Of a DNA stretch of 64,000 bases, positions 11,558 to 25,397 are shown piece by piece; position 1 is the stretch's first letter; the number at the start of each line of letters is the position of its first letter. Origin of the DNA: Bimastos eiseni (lineage: Eukaryota; Annelida; Clitellata; Crassiclitellata; Lumbricidae); contig OY365810.1 in NCBI GenBank assembly GCA_959347315.1, positions 24,244,304 through 24,308,303 of the forward strand. Direction: 5' to 3'. A program made the translations under genes and the position numbers. Below the pieces are notes generated by a model. The model was not told the DNA's origin and did no database searches. It saw nothing but the letters and a program-made list of their open reading frames with translations.

Positions 11558-13087
11558 TCTCAGACAGGTAGCCCCACAAATGCCCAAGCAAGATAATCAA
11601 GTACTAGGACCTTATCTGTGAACAGCTTTGAATAGACTAGTGGAGGATTCTTTTATCTCTTGACATTTAAATTATTTTTAAACGGGCATGCATGAGATGT
11701 TTATGTAGTTCCTGGATGGCCAATCGGTTCCTTTGAATGATTCTAATTGCTCTTCCATAAAATCCAATAAATCTAAGTGAATTAAAAGACTAATGTACAG
11801 TCATGACGAAAGCTAGGTGATAAGAAGGAAGAAAGATTTCTTTGGGGAATGAGGAAAGATTTATTGTTCAACTCAACCAGTTTCACTCAGTTAAATGTTA
11901 TAATCATTGATCAGTTGATAATAGGTCCTTTGGTAGCATTTCCTCCTCTTGGGTCAGAGATATTTTAGCTAAAATACACATAAGTCAGCAGATATTCTGC
12001 AATTATGTAATGCATCGTTGTAGATGGCAATGCTTCTTTGAAAATTGCAACTTTTTCTTGAATCAGACTCTAATTTCAGTCTTGCAAAATGTTACAACCT
12101 TTTCTTGAAAGTCTCCCTGATAGTTTGAAATGGGAGTGAAGTACAAAAAGCTCCAAAAGGCTCCCACGAGGCACATAGTAGAGGCACTCATTTCGTCGTC
12201 TGCTGTGACCCCTGAGCCAACAATGGATGACTCCCAACCTATCGAACATGGTACAAGAGCATCACATGACTTATTGTTTATTTCAACCTTTCAAAATTAT
12301 ATGCATGGTGGCAGAGACAAATGTGTGCAAACACCTGATCAAGGTCACAACAAACTCATAGCCACATGCTATCAAATATCGAGCTGTACCGATTAAGCAT
12401 CCATACACGATGCATACACGATTATTCGAACAAGCTACGGATTGCACTGATATTTGGTGTTGGTTAGAATAATCGGCTCCAATGTTTGCAATTTTTTTCC
12501 TTACTTTTGGCTGCTAATTTAACAGTGCCATGTATACTGACTCATCCACCTAGTGACTTCCTGCTGCGGTGAACGAAAATGCTGCTATAAAATTTTTTCC
12601 TTCTTTGCAGAACAATTGTTACAAAATGAAAAGTCAGTATAAATATGATATTTCGAAATGATCAGTTTCATAATCGGTATCCGCTATTTCAATTATCAGT
12701 TGTACGCAGTAGTAGCATAATCGACTTGGAACTGTCATCCACAGTCACCTGGAGTTACTGACCCTCTCACATTTCCAGTTTCGGAGACGCCTTAAGACTT
12801 TTCTTTTCTCACGCACAGATGCCTGTTGAGAACGCTGCTGATTGACAAGCGCTATATAAATGCTTGATTACATTACATTGCATTACATTACGTAATTGGC
12901 ATCAGTGACATTGGTAAAGCTCTAATCAAAATCCATAGCACACATTGTTCATTTACCAAACATGTTACCCAGAGACCATGGACCAGTGTGTTGCCAAAGA
13001 AGTAACTCGTTAAATTTAATTACAGATGAAAAATTGCATAAAAGTTATATAATTTAAAAAGGCGACAATTTTGTTTTCCATTTACAG
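8669..13087 (+). other. Glypican intron 1 (4.4 kb)
   Basis: It contains a TA/CA microsatellite at 8947-9003. A diverged direct repeat of ~115 bases (9179-9291 and 9650-9765) shares CTTCACCAGTAC, TTTACAAGTATTTAT and GAGCTACCCTG. There are a CAGG/CAGACA array at 9957-10107, a CAGA/GAGA array at 11475-11560 and an L2-like 3' end at 12722-12895. Short open frames at 8905-11108 and 12130-12396 have no recognised domain. Confidence 0.6.
12722..12895 (+). mobile_element. L2/CR1-like LINE 3' end fragment
   Basis: One frame reads HFQFRRRLKTFLFSHAQMP, the usual end of an L2/CR1 ORF2. It is followed by GCGCTATATAAATGCTTG and an imperfect ATTAC tail. Only the 3' end is present, as expected for a 5'-truncated insertion. 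Confidence 0.7.
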
Positions 13088-13254
13088 ATCCGGGTTTAGA
13101 GATATGCAATGTTACGACCAACGATGCATCCTGTTTGTACTCTTTCAATGGAGGAAAAGTTGAGTCAGCTTGCAGTGGTTGACACGCAGAACGTTGTCTC
13201 GAATTCCAGCTCAGAATTGCAAAGTAATCTGGCCTCAGATGCTAAATATATCGT
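13088..13254 (+). CDS. Glypican exon 2, frameshifted (CC-x3-MEEK region)
   Basis: The acceptor is TTTACAG|ATCC and the donor CGT|GTGAGT. The first part (codons from 13090) reads PGLEIC...NDASC, matching the glypican L-x-[IV]-C...T-C-C block. The second part (codons from 13136) reads CTLSMEEKLSQL and continues to YIV. This aligns without gaps to the GPC4-type M-E-E-K helix and leads straight into the first residues of exon 3. The two parts are in different frames; the switch lies at the TTT run 13134-13136, which is one T longer than a continuous frame allows. The end phases also miss their neighbours by one base each. The exon's length of 167 nevertheless fits modulo 3 between exon 1 (phase 2) and exon 3 (phase 1), as if three single-base insertions had accumulated. 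It could be sequence error, a null allele or a decaying exon. Confidence 0.72.
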
Positions 13255-13463
13255 GTGAGTGCTTTGAGTGATATGTTTCATTCATGATGTAGGAGTCTTA
13301 CTACCTACTACATCTCTGGTCCTTTATCCAATCAAAGCAATGTATCCGTTTTTTTAAATATAAAGTAATATAATGTAAATGTTACATGTAATTATGATGT
13401 ATGTGTTACAAAGTAATTGAGATACATGCTGAAGTGCAGTGGGAGTAACTTTGACATTTACCC

Positions 13464-13670
13464 TTCTACCAGCTTGTGTGCGCCCTTCTATGTGGAATAA
13501 CCTACACTGCCCCCCCCCCCCCCCCTATTATCTATAGCAAGCCCTTTAATTGGGCTCCCACCCTCATCCAGTAGTTGCCTGAAGACTTTCTTATTTCCTC
13601 CAGCTGTCATGCTGAGAGCACTTCTGAATAGCTAGTACTGTAAGAAGCGCTATATAAATAATTAGATACC
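13464..13670 (+). mobile_element. L2/CR1-like LINE 3' end fragment
   Basis: The frame contains PSMWNNL, a poly-C expansion (13510-13526), CLKTFLFPPAVM and then GCGCTATATAAATAATTAG. It is the same 3' end type as at 12722 and is 5'-truncated. It lies about 210 bases downstream of glypican exon 2. Confidence 0.7.
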
Positions 13671-13781
13671 ATACGATGCAAGTTCCGTAGGTATGATTGC
13701 AATTATGACCTGTTTGAGATCCAGCCATACAGAAACTCTGATGTTGTTAGAGTCCTAGTTGGAATTATTCATTTGTACTGG

Positions 13782-14012
13782 GTTGTGTGGCATGGTGGCC
13801 GATTGGTTAGAGCGTTCGGCCCGTAACGCGGAGAGTGTGAGTTCGGCCCTCGTCTGTGGAGTTACTGTGTAGGGATCTGGGAGCAAGTCCTTCGCGCACA
13901 ATTGCTCTGCATTACAACTGCAGTTGTGTCGTCGAGACGTGTGTGCACTTCTGAGCAAAAAATTTTGGAAGAAGGGCAATATATCAAATTACAGACTTTA
14001 TATTGTATTGTA
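13782..14012 (+). mobile_element. tRNA-derived SINE, copy A
   Basis: The head has an A-box-like TGGCCGATTGG and a degraded B box (AGTTCGGCCCT). It is followed by a body with AAGTCCTTCGCGCACAA, TACAACTGCAGTTG, CGTCGAGACGTG and CACTTCTGAGCAAAA. It is clearly the same family as 62532-62757. The tail is AT-rich with TATTGTA repeats. Confidence 0.8.
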
Positions 14013-14899
14013 ATGTATTGGATAATTGTTTGATTAATACATTTCATTGATTTGCCTTAATGATTGCCCATTGTTGTCATAGACCCTTTTCCTTCCTGCT
14101 GTTAGCATTGATTTTAATTCAGCACTGTTTCTGTTTATGTGATAGGCTCATCTCTTTGCCTATCTTGGCTCTGGGCTGTGTAAACAGGCACACATGCTTT
14201 AGTTTTGCTTTGGATGCACGTAATGCTGGTTAATGGTTTTAACTTTGTCTTAGCCTCTTTCATTTACTTTGTGCTGAAGTCTGGATCTGCTGGGCTTTCT
14301 GATTAGCCGCGTCGCCCATAAGGAGGCTTCTCTTCCAGGAGGTGTTTGATTTAGTGGTCCTGCTGCTGGCTGCTCAGATTCTTGGTGCTATCAAGCTGTC
14401 TGTGATTGGCAAAGTGGTAGCTCAGCAATGCCACTAGTCTCTGCTGCGCTGTTCGTCTAGCCATCAATCGAAGAAGTGGAATTTCTTGTTTTCATGTTTT
14501 GCATTTGGGCTTCTTAAGGTTAAAACAGCCTGGCTTCTTCTTCTCCAACAGTCTTAAAACTGAGATTAGAAAAATATAAGGCACAGGGTAGCAATGGCCG
14601 TGGTGATTCGAGTCAGAACGATTACTGTCACAGCATGGACCTCTGCGGCCAACCGATTCCATTTGCTGTCTGGGTTGAGTTTAACAATAATGCTCTTTTG
14701 TGGAAATTTATTTTTAATGACAGCTAGCAAATTATATATTCTATCCAGTTGTGATTTGCTACAGGTTTCAATGTAAAGTTTTTATTCTTTTCACACAAAG
14801 TAAAATGACCCTTTGCTTTAAAATGATTTGTATTTACTCTGTGTGACATTCTCAGTTCCTAGTATTTCTTGGTGCATTGATGATGTATTGCTTTGCTTT

Positions 14900-14900
<1 letters not shown>

Positions 14901-14992
<92 letters not shown>
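14901..14992. repeat. (TA)n microsatellite, ~90 bp
   Basis: A nearly uninterrupted AT dinucleotide run, with one AA break near the left end, lies in glypican intron 2. Confidence 0.97.
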
Positions 14993-14993
<1 letters not shown>

Positions 14994-16217
14994 CCCCTTA
15001 ACCTAGAAAGTTATTCATTGCACTCGTTCATAAATTCATATTCATTTTGAATGAGTCGTGAGTGGTATCACAACTTCTCTATCGGACTGAGTCTAGTGTC
15101 GTTCGATGCATTTGCAATGCATTCCACTCGTTTCTGACATGTATTTCGGTTTGTGTTTCCTGGAAAGCTGCATCTATCATGCTTTTGATGATTAAGCTGG
15201 GCTTTGTGAAATAGCACCAGTATGACACTGAGATATTAGGAGATTTATATTTTAATCAGTGTCCATCTCACTGGGCTACTTTGCCAGTGCCTCTTCCTAT
15301 GTTGTGTATCTTCTGTTGTATGTCTTATTTCAGGTGCAGTTTTCATGTTTCCTAAGCCCTCCATTATCTGCTTTCGTCTATTTTCCATTGGGCTGCATTT
15401 TCAAATGTTTTGTTTGTTGAGCATCATCTGTCACATGTTTCCCTAATGTTTCCTGGGCTTGGTTGTCACCTACGCATCTGTTATCTTGCCCACTGAGTAG
15501 GATGATTTCTGTGTTCCTGTTGAATTAGCCAGACCTTATCAATAGGTTCTTACAAGTCCTTTGCTGTCCTGTGATTCATGAGTTGCAGCTGAAATACCAG
15601 ACACCTTGAACAATGATGAAGCGCAGCTGATATGCACTGACTGGTTAAACGGCTTCAGCCAACAACTGCTTGTCCCTTAGACTAGACACCTGGAGAACTT
15701 ACTAGCTGCTCTGGAAATAAAGCCCACAAATTCAGCTACAAAAGTAATTGATTGCGATAAAACAATTGATTTAATTGCTATATTCCTGTTTCTAAGCTTG
15801 GAAAGACTGTCAGCTGTTTGTTTAGATAGAGAAATTTATAAGTAAGTAGTAAAGTGTTCGCTAACACAGTATGCGAACAGTGCAATGAGTATTGTGTATA
15901 AGATTCCAGAATATAACACTATTCATCATTGGACATAGATGTTACATGGTCATGCGAATGAACTTCTAGTTGGTTCAGAAAAGAACCTCTTTTTAACCCA
16001 GCCTTGTTATGAAATGGCTCTTGTTATGGCTTCTTGGTCCTTTTGGAATTGTTTAAAGAGCTTATTCATGAGGGCTTACTTATTAAATGTTCATAGTAGT
16101 CTGCAATTTAAGGTGCTTGAAGAATGCAGACCACTGGTGAAAGTTACAAGGCAGTTGGTTATTTATTCTAAGAACAGGGAGTAAGACATAAAATTAAAAC
16201 TTATGCATGCATATACA

Positions 16218-16224
16218 TGTGTGT

Positions 16225-16308
<84 letters not shown>
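16218..16308. repeat. (GT)n microsatellite, ~90 bp
   Basis: A GT dinucleotide run with a single TA interruption lies in glypican intron 2. Such runs can adopt Z-DNA. Confidence 0.97.
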
Positions 16309-16310
<2 letters not shown>

Positions 16311-17634
16311 TCCATAATGTACATATGTGTAAAAACATTTTAATTAATTAATTAATTGATTAGCTAATTTATTGATTTATTGTTTGTTTATTTTATGCAA
16401 ATTTATTTTTAATTATAGGACCCTACAGTGTACAGGTTGCTTCAAATTCCTAGTGCATTGTGTAGGGCGTGTTGTTGCACATTAGCTAAGACCATTTTCT
16501 TATGGAGTGGATTTCTTGAGCATTTTTTCATATTCACTAGGGTCCCACCCAGAAATTCTTTCCCCGACACCGCTACAAGCCACAAATTAATCATACTCTG
16601 CTCAGAAAGGGATTCCTTGCTATGCTATGATGACGTGCCACAAACCTCTAATGCCTTTTGGATTCTTAAGTGTGTACACACTGACACCAACCAAATGGAG
16701 GCGGTTTCAGACGTTAAAAGGCAGATCTCAAAGTCAACTAAGCTAGCTTTCTAAGCTAGCTTTCAGAAAGGCAGAACATGCCGACAGCAAATTCTTAGCT
16801 CCACTGTAATCAGGAAGTGAACTACTTCTGAGTCTCCGCAGTGATACTTGACTTCCAATGAAACTCTGAGGTGTTATGTGCCCAGAAGGAACGTTTAGTT
16901 GTACAGTTATCTGTATGTCGATTTCTAATCACTGAAAACTTGCTTTCAGTGAGGCAGAAAAAAGCCTCCAGCAAATTCTCGGTATATAGTGGTCTTCAAT
17001 TCAAAGTGCTTGTAGAATACGGCCTACTGTCTGGCTAATACCAAACCAGTTTCAACAGGCTGTAGATGGAAAACTGGGTTTTTTTCAAGCTGCTGCATGT
17101 ATTTTTAATATGTGCCAGTGGAAATCGTTTGATGTCAACCTAATCTGCAGTGAGTCGGATAGGATGAAATAGATTGAAGCAACCTGTTATTATTCAAGCC
17201 TAGCTTCCAAGTCCACTTGTCAGACATGGCAGGTGGGGTTGTGACTTGGCTGCTATGGTCTGGGCACCGAACTTCACTGAGAACTTTAGAGAGCCCCTAA
17301 AGAAATCTATGGGCACAAGAGGTGTTTTGTATTTGGGGATCTTTTTCTGATTTCTAAAGCAGGCTTTCAGGATATTCTGAGACAATGCAGTAATACCCGC
17401 TTCTTGGCTTCACCTGCCAAAAGTATAATCAATTTAAACAGTTCAAGCCATTACCAGTTTCCTTTGATGGTTGCAGAATGACTATAAGCAAGTGATTGAG
17501 TGTAGAAAAATTTCTATGAGTCATTTTCAACAGTTCAATCATACGTAAAACTGAATATTGGAGAGATCTCTTTTGTTTTTAACCTAAAGCAGAAAGACAG
17601 TCCCATGATGTGAGAGGAAGCAATGGCTAGATCC

Positions 17635-17945
17635 AATCAATCAACACCTATGATCTCATCGCCTAGGTTGTCTGATGCCTTTCTGGTCACATCTCTCCAC
17701 ATGTCTCTGTTCATTGCTGTGTGGCTCATTTCTTCAATGCCATCTGTCCATTCCCTATTTGGTCTTCCTCTTTTGTTTGTCCTATCCATTATTCCAAAAA
17801 CCAGAATTCGAAGTTTTCTATCATCTTTCATTCTGCATATACATGTCCAAATAAACTTAGCTTTCTCTGGATCACTTTTTGCATGAGGTTTCATGTCATG
17901 CAGATCCTTCTGTACAGTTCATCATTACTGACCTTCTGAGTCCTG
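17635..17945 (-). pseudogene. Non-LTR retrotransposon C-terminal fragment
   Basis: An 85-codon minus-strand frame contains CRMKDDRKLRILVFG, then NKRGRPNREWTDGIEE and NRDMWRDVTRKASD. This is the R-G-R-P...W-x-D-x-I...D-R-x-x-W-R signature at the C-terminus of RTE/jockey-like ORF2. A short upstream part (SNDELYRRICM) is in another frame, so it is decayed. Confidence 0.75.
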
Positions 17946-20900
17946 TCTTAGAATTTTCTTTCAAATGCGCTAGAGCCCATAGACATATAAAATGTTTGCA
18001 ACTTCACTTTAGCAGATGAGGATAAGGCTTAGATTTCTGACCAATGCTCTGTCTCACTCACAACAGTTCAAGGGTTTGACACTTACTGGTCAGTGTACAT
18101 GGAGCTGAAATCTGCTTTTGGGACTATTATGGAATTTCGTGATAAAACATGCACTAGCATGAGTGCATTTCAGACTCACTTGGGAGTTATTGCCACAACC
18201 GACATGAAGTCCTTTAGCAAAAAATTATATTACCCTACCGCTTACACATTCATCAATTACACTTCATCAAGCAGTCTTAGAAGCATTGGTAATTCATTTT
18301 CTCCTTAGTCAGATTTGAAGCCATATAATTATTGCAGAAGTGTACTTCCTGGGTGGTGACAGCATTGCCACTCTGTACTAATCATCCACTGCTTAGGTAA
18401 ATAGTGCAAAGTGCATTATAATAATTCCACTTGTAAATGTTTTTTTGTTGCTTGCATACTGTAGAATTGACCATAATTTAATATGATCATCATTCAGTGA
18501 TCCATCCATTATGATCGTTGGCAGTGATCGATTACGAGCCGACTCGGCTGTGACAGATTAATCTAGGGATGAGGGAAAACAAACCTGACATTGTCTCTCG
18601 TGTCGTCCGGACTATTCCAATGTCCTTATATCCTCATCCTGTCATTTTCATCTTCCGAGCAAACAGACGGTGGTTGCTCTCGAAGTGGATGCGAGTGGCA
18701 CTCGGTGACATTTCCACAAAAATACTAGGCGCCAGAATGTGGCTTTGGCATTAGTCCACTTGTATAAGCAGACTTTGCATACTCAATGCCATGCAAAACC
18801 AATAAGGCGAGACGATTGCCATATAATGTGCCATATCCAGAACTAAGCTGAGAGCTCTCTGTGACTATCATCCAGGGTCTGAGCCAGACAGATACCCAAC
18901 TATGTAGTGTAGTTCAGTGTAGTTGAAAAAAGGCAAAGGGTGTTATTTTTTTAGAGGGGATGGGAATTGTAGTAGATACAAAGAAACTCTTTGTACAAGG
19001 CTGAAGAAGTTTTCGAATGCTAGGGCTGTTAGCGACAGTCTGGCGAATGATAATAATCTCTGGCTTACAGACAACTCATCAAGTGTGAAGACACTGGTCC
19101 CCTTTTCTGCTATCGTTTGTGTGCATCAGTAGATGGAGTATGTAAGTTTACTTGGTTTAGTTAAGTTGAGTTCATACTTGCAACATTGAAACATTGCAGA
19201 GGCAATATGGGAAGTGCCTGTGACTACCATCAGTACTCCATAACGTGCATGCCTACTATCTTCTATCCATTTCTAGGGTTTAAGAAAACAGGATTTTACT
19301 GTAAATTGAGATGAGCTTTTGATTGAATTGGCAAAGGTTGGTGGTTGGCATAGACTTAAATAACTTAGTAGTTCTGGATTAAGCAGGCAAAGACAGGTGT
19401 TGCTATTAGAAGCCTCTTAAGCATAACTTATTTAGTTGTTCTTCAGGAATCCAAATGGCCACAGGGCGGATTATAAATTGGAACTGTTTGGACAACTGGA
19501 GCGTAACTGTCTAGACGCCAGGTTGGTCTGTCTGTGGGTTGGCAGGTAGGTTGGTAGGCATGCACGTTATGGAGTACTGATGGTAGTTGCTTTCACGAGC
19601 CTAGGCGAGTTCCGTGTCTGGAATTCCTCCTTGGCATTCCACCAATACCATTCATTTTGCCGTGAGCTGGTTACAGAACCACTCGATCACTGTCACCTTG
19701 AACATTTGCTCAATAATGCTTTACAACAGCGTAAGTTGTAGTGAAATTATTTCTGTAGTTGTCGATAACGTTATAGACAGGAAGTTAAAGAGTTTATAAT
19801 GACTTTGCTGACGTTTGGTATTTGGTATTTGCTTGGAGAATTTATATTTATTGCTGTTGCTTTGCCTATTCGATGGATTGGTTTCTGCATTTCCTGTTAG
19901 ACATTTCCTTGACAAGGCTTTTCCTGTGTGTAAACTTCCTTCTCATAGGTTACGGTCCTTTGACAAAGAGCAATTGATGATGTCAACCTGGCCTTTTTCG
20001 TTTTGCTGTCCGACCAAAGTCCTTGTGTATTTTAGTAATCTATCATGATGTGACCACTTAGTGATTGAGAATGAAACAAGAGAATGCAAGGATAGGAATG
20101 TATTTTAAACATTATGATCTGTAGCACAAGTTCTGGATTGGACACATTAATGATATTCTCTGACTTTTAAAAACAATGAAAAATCAAAATAATTCACTTG
20201 TAAATTGTTATAAGTTACAGTTAATATAAGAAAGATATATATATATAAAATATATAAATATGTTAATTATATATATATAATATAGAGATATACAAATATA
20301 TATATTTGTGGAATGAACGGAGTACATTTGTTTTAGATTTGATGACATCACAGTAGATTACAATACAGTAACTGTCTATGTGTATACATACAACTGTAGT
20401 GATATGCATCATATTACAAAGTGTGCGTCATTAGTTGGTTCATTGTAAAACAATGCAACAGCTAGATAAAGGTTTGGTTGTCTGGATAAGTTGTCATGTT
20501 GCAATGTTGTTGAAATCATAAGCATAGTCTGTGAATTCGGAAATGCTCATCTTAGAAAGCCAAGTTAATGGAGTTCTCTTATTTACAAGTGTTTTGTGAT
20601 AAATGAAATACATTACCTGATTTACTAAAATAACACCTGCATAAAAGAAACTTCAGTGTGGAAGGTAATTTCTACTTTGATTTGATGAGATTGTCTAAAT
20701 GTTGAGAAATAACGAATGTGACTCTTATGATTTTACTGAGTTTTAGAAAAGATGTCTTCCTTCTAAGTTACAAACATTCCAAACTAAAAGACCAGGTCTT
20801 ATCTCTTAACATTGCCTATAATGTTACAGTTTGTAATTTATTAGGTGTCTTTCACACATCGTCTGATGCAACTGGTGGTCCAATGTTGTCCCTCCCCCCA

Positions 20901-23897
20901 TTGGGAGATTTAGTACAGACTGTGCTAGATTTCATATGTAATGCACAAGTCATGTTATAGTCTGGGGTTTGCAGGATCCGTTACAGTTTGAAACCCCAAG
21001 CTAATCAGTTACATGGTCAAGATCAAATGTCAACTGTGCACCTCTTTATTACTAATAGCTATCTTTCTCTTGGCTCATGGCTCAGTGGCTCCTTTTGCCA
21101 TCAGATTGAATCTTAACCTTCAACTCTCTCACAACCTGATTGCCTCTTGGTCTGACTGGCGGCTGAAGCTTTGATGCTGGTCTTCTCTGCCACTATTAAT
21201 TCTGCCTGCAGGACCCACTTGGCACCTTCAATTATGACATTCAGTTGGCCAAATTATGGAAAAATTCAATGCTGGCAATAACAGGTCTGTGAACCCTGGG
21301 TTTGTTTAGTCTGAGCATTGATATCTATGAAAATATGAAACTAAGCTGTGTTCTCCTGGCTTATAATGGGGATCTTTGTCAACAGTAGGGTAATATATAT
21401 CAATTATATTTCTTTGCACTCTCGAATGGAAACAAGTATCACTGCTCCTTTACTTGCATTGGAATAAGTAAGTACAAAATCTGATCTGAGCTGAACTGGA
21501 GACTAGAGAGCCATACAGATTGATACTGCTTGATCTAAGTCATTAAAATCACGATCAGTAGATTGATGTGGTAGGCAGCAGTGCCAGTCTATGACACAAT
21601 TGCAGACCAAGCTCTTGCCTGAATGTTACACAATCTCCGGAAGACATGGACCATCAGGAAGTCCTGTGGATTGAAGTGAATGAGCCCTGAAGGACTGGAG
21701 AAGACAACACAGCTAACTTAGGACCACTTGGACTGCTAGAGGGGTGGACAACCATACGACTCTGACCTCATAATGTCTGGAATAAGACCAGGGACATAGA
21801 GAAGCTTGGCATCACGCAGTTGCCATGGCTGCGCTTGGCTGAGTTTGCTGCAAAAAGAGAGAAGAGGCCTGTAAGGAATTGTGAAGATGTTTGCCATTGT
21901 TATATTACAGTAATCATGTCTCCTCTTCATAGTCTCCAGAGTAAGACGCTAAGGAATTACCGACTGACTTGATGACTTAGCAACTGACTTTTAAAATGAA
22001 TAAGTTGACTGGCCATACACGGTGAAATGAGCATATTTCTTGCATTACGTTTGCGTGTTCAAACAGACGCCATTTGCTATGAACATGATTGTGTGACGTC
22101 ATGCTACATTACAAACGATGCTCAGATAGGTAGTCAGTAAAGAACTAGTGGTCTGACATCGACTGATTGTGAGACTGTTTGTCTGTTGCAAAAACCCAAA
22201 ACTTGGGGACTGTGATTAAAGCCATAAGCAAAATATTGTCAGTGAACTAAGTCACTAGCAGTCAATAGCTTAGTGACTGATTTCAATTTGAGAGTGTATG
22301 TTGGCAGTTCGATGAACTACCTCCTCAGCTGAACAGATCCTTCAAAATTGCAGCCCTACCTTCAAGAGGCCTGTTGATAATGGTACAAATAAACGACCCT
22401 ACCTTATGGCAGTAACCCCAGGCCAGTTGTAGGGATCAAGGAGCGACTTCATTAGAAGTGATAAACTGAGTAAATAGACATGAGGTTCCTAATAAGAAGA
22501 ACCCAGTAAGGATGATCATAAATAATATTTATGACAGTAATTAATCAGTCATAAAGTCATAAAGATAACAGAAATGTGGCAACTCTGTCCACAGCCGAAC
22601 CATTTATTTATTCATGATATAATTGTTTGCTGAAGAGACCAAGGTCAGACTCCTAGAATAAGTTTTTTCAAATTTGACTTGTGCATAGGCTATGTTTTGA
22701 TTATTGAGTGTTTAGACTTTAGACAAATGCCTTGGGCCTGAAATTGGTGTATGTGTGTATCGATCAGAGCCACATGACTTTCTCCTACCCCAAAGATGAC
22801 AAAAACTTTATCCCACAGGTACTGTAAAAGCATATCCAGTAGAATGGCCATCGTCATCAAGACTAACTTAAGTTTTACAATATGAATATTTTTCATCAAA
22901 ATGTCCATATTTGACTCTCAATGATCAATAGCTAATCAAATATCTTGTAACTAGGTTGTGGTGGGGCAACCTTGTATTACCGATAAACAAAAATTATTAT
23001 CATCATCATCATCTGGGTACTGATATTGAACCTTCCAGAATCTCACAAATACTCAATCTGAAATGTGCCGCATATGTCATAACTGACTCTTAACGAAAAA
23101 AAAGAACCAGTTTACAGATAGGAAATATTGACTTGTTGTTAGTTATGTTATGTCTGAGTGCTTAAACGAGTACAATAAAAATAATTGCACAGTTAAAAAG
23201 CCATTCCTGTGACCCATGGAATAAATACTGTGCAGATGGTTAAGACTCTAGTCTAGATGTTTTAATGGACATATATGCAGATGTAAGACGATAGATCGCC
23301 GATGCATGAGTGCCTTACAGCCAGGCCTTAAATCTCACTGCTAAGCCATGCTACACTCAGAGAAAAGCTGACCACTTATTGTGTCAAAGTGGTTGTTTTC
23401 ACTTTAGCTGCCCAGTGCTTCAACCCAGTACAACAGGGATGTCATCAGTTGGTAATTTATTATCCTTGCCCACCTTAAAAGGGTGAGTAATTAGCTTCCT
23501 GTACTACAATGAAAATGTTTATAATAATTCTCTCTCTGTCTCAGTATCATCAATTGCGAATTTCATTTTCTCTACAATGGACAGTGGTATTGTATAAACG
23601 CAATACTGTGCCCTTGAATGACGGTCCTGCATTGGCTGAATACGAATTGATCGTCTGCACTGGCCATCAGGGGCTTGCCCTCAAAGGAATTCCCTCAATT
23701 TTTCTTAATTATTGCACTTATGGCCGCAGTCAACCTGCCACAGCATTTAATATCCTGATGTTGCTCTGTGTATTTGCTGACGGCGCTTCGTTCAACACCT
23801 AATTCGTCGGCAAGAAGGGACAGTTTTCACTGAAGTTTTTTTTCATCTGGTTGAAATGCCATTTTCCTAATGAAATGACAATACAGACAGGGAAGGG

Positions 23898-24054
23898 TCT
23901 CTGTCACTCTCTCTCTCTTTCTCTCACTATGTCTTTGTCTGTCACTGTCTCTGCCTTTCTATCTGTTTCTTTCTGTCTCTCTCTGTCTATCTATCTGTTT
24001 CTGTCTCTCTCTGTCTCTCTCTCTGTCTTTCTGTCTGTCTGTCTGTCTCTCTCT

Positions 24055-24123
<69 letters not shown>

Positions 24124-24138
24124 CCTCTCTCGATGTCT
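23898..24138 (+). repeat. CT-rich microsatellite, ~240 bp
   Basis: Tandem CTCT, CTGT and CTTT units cover the stretch. The 206-codon open frame running through it is a repeat artefact extended by chance into unique sequence up to 24471. Confidence 0.93.
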
Positions 24139-25397
24139 CTGTCTAGTGGCCCTGCTGCATCAGAATTGCATAATGGAGCCAGTGTTGAGTGTCTGAGTGC
24201 TGGTGCATCCTGGAGCCTTGCTTGGGAAATATTTGCTCCCAGACACAATGAGCAGCTGGAGCCCTCCTCCATTTCAACAGATAGGCTGAAGATATTGGGT
24301 TTCTGTGACCTGAGAAATTCGGTGGGCTTCATGCTCGTGGAGGAGGGGCAAACATTGGAGGCTAAGACATCTTGTATGTCACTGATGCTGAAATTTGTGC
24401 TCCTGTGTATATTAACAAACCCATTAATAAACAACACTAGGCAAGGGGCAACTCTCAGCCCCTCCCAATGAGTTAGGTTTTTGGCTTGGATTAGTATAAA
24501 GTCATATGTTTTTCTGTTTACTGAACGATCCTGGGATGAACAAGAAGGAGGATAGGGGAGTAAATGGCGGTAAAGAGTAAGCAGCTACAGGGGTACTATA
24601 CCAGCAATCTCTTAATTAAGCTAACATGGATGGCAGTCATGGGTATGAAATGTGAGGTAGGTGGCCCAAAGTGAGCCTAAATCATAAAATATATTTGTAC
24701 CATGGTGTGATGAGAATCTCTGAACTATCATTTGGCCATGCTGACCACTTGAATGGTTGAAGGAGGGAATAGCAAGTGGAGGGAAGTGTAGTTGGCTCCC
24801 CAATAAATAAGACAGTGCGCCACGCACTGCATTGCAATGACCGACAGTTTTGCTATGACAATCAGGTGACGATAAAAGTATGGTTCTGATAAAACTATGG
24901 TTCTAGATAAGTTTTGCAGATCTCTTATGTAATACACTGTCTGAACCCTTCACAAATTACCCAACAGAGAAGTCTGATCATTATCCAGCTGGCCAGTGTT
25001 TGTGGGCATTTTACTTCATTAACGCAGCCAATGTGCCTCAACACCATGGCACCATGTTATGGTGTATGATAGACAGATCGTCTGTACTGATGGTGTACCT
25101 GGTGGACTAATATTTTGCCATCTATCGGTTGTATCTGTTAGTATGCACTGGATCTGGCTAGCCTTGTACACTCCTCTCCTCATTGCCTGGTTACTCCCTG
25201 CATTTAATTAGGTAGAGAGCAACTAATGGTGCACTGCATTTGGAGTAAAATGCTTGCTAATTTAAGGTTTCACAATGTCAAATTTTGATTTTGACTCTGT
25301 TCTAAGCTGGAAGTAACTCCTCAGTATTTGTCTAAACTGTAAAAATTATGAATGATAATAAAAATAAAATATTAAAGTCGTTTAGAGATATAGTTTG

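Noticed and set aside
12130..12396. 88-codon frame in glypican intron 1 as a missing exon
   Set aside because: It lacks glypican motifs and is not needed between exons 1 and 2.
13782..13860. tRNA gene
   Set aside because: The head resembles a tRNA but lacks a foldable acceptor stem and is followed by a repeated body; it is a SINE.
23851..24471. 206-codon frame beginning in CT repeats
   Set aside because: The first half is a microsatellite; the unique second half has no known domain or splice context and sits inside a glypican intron.
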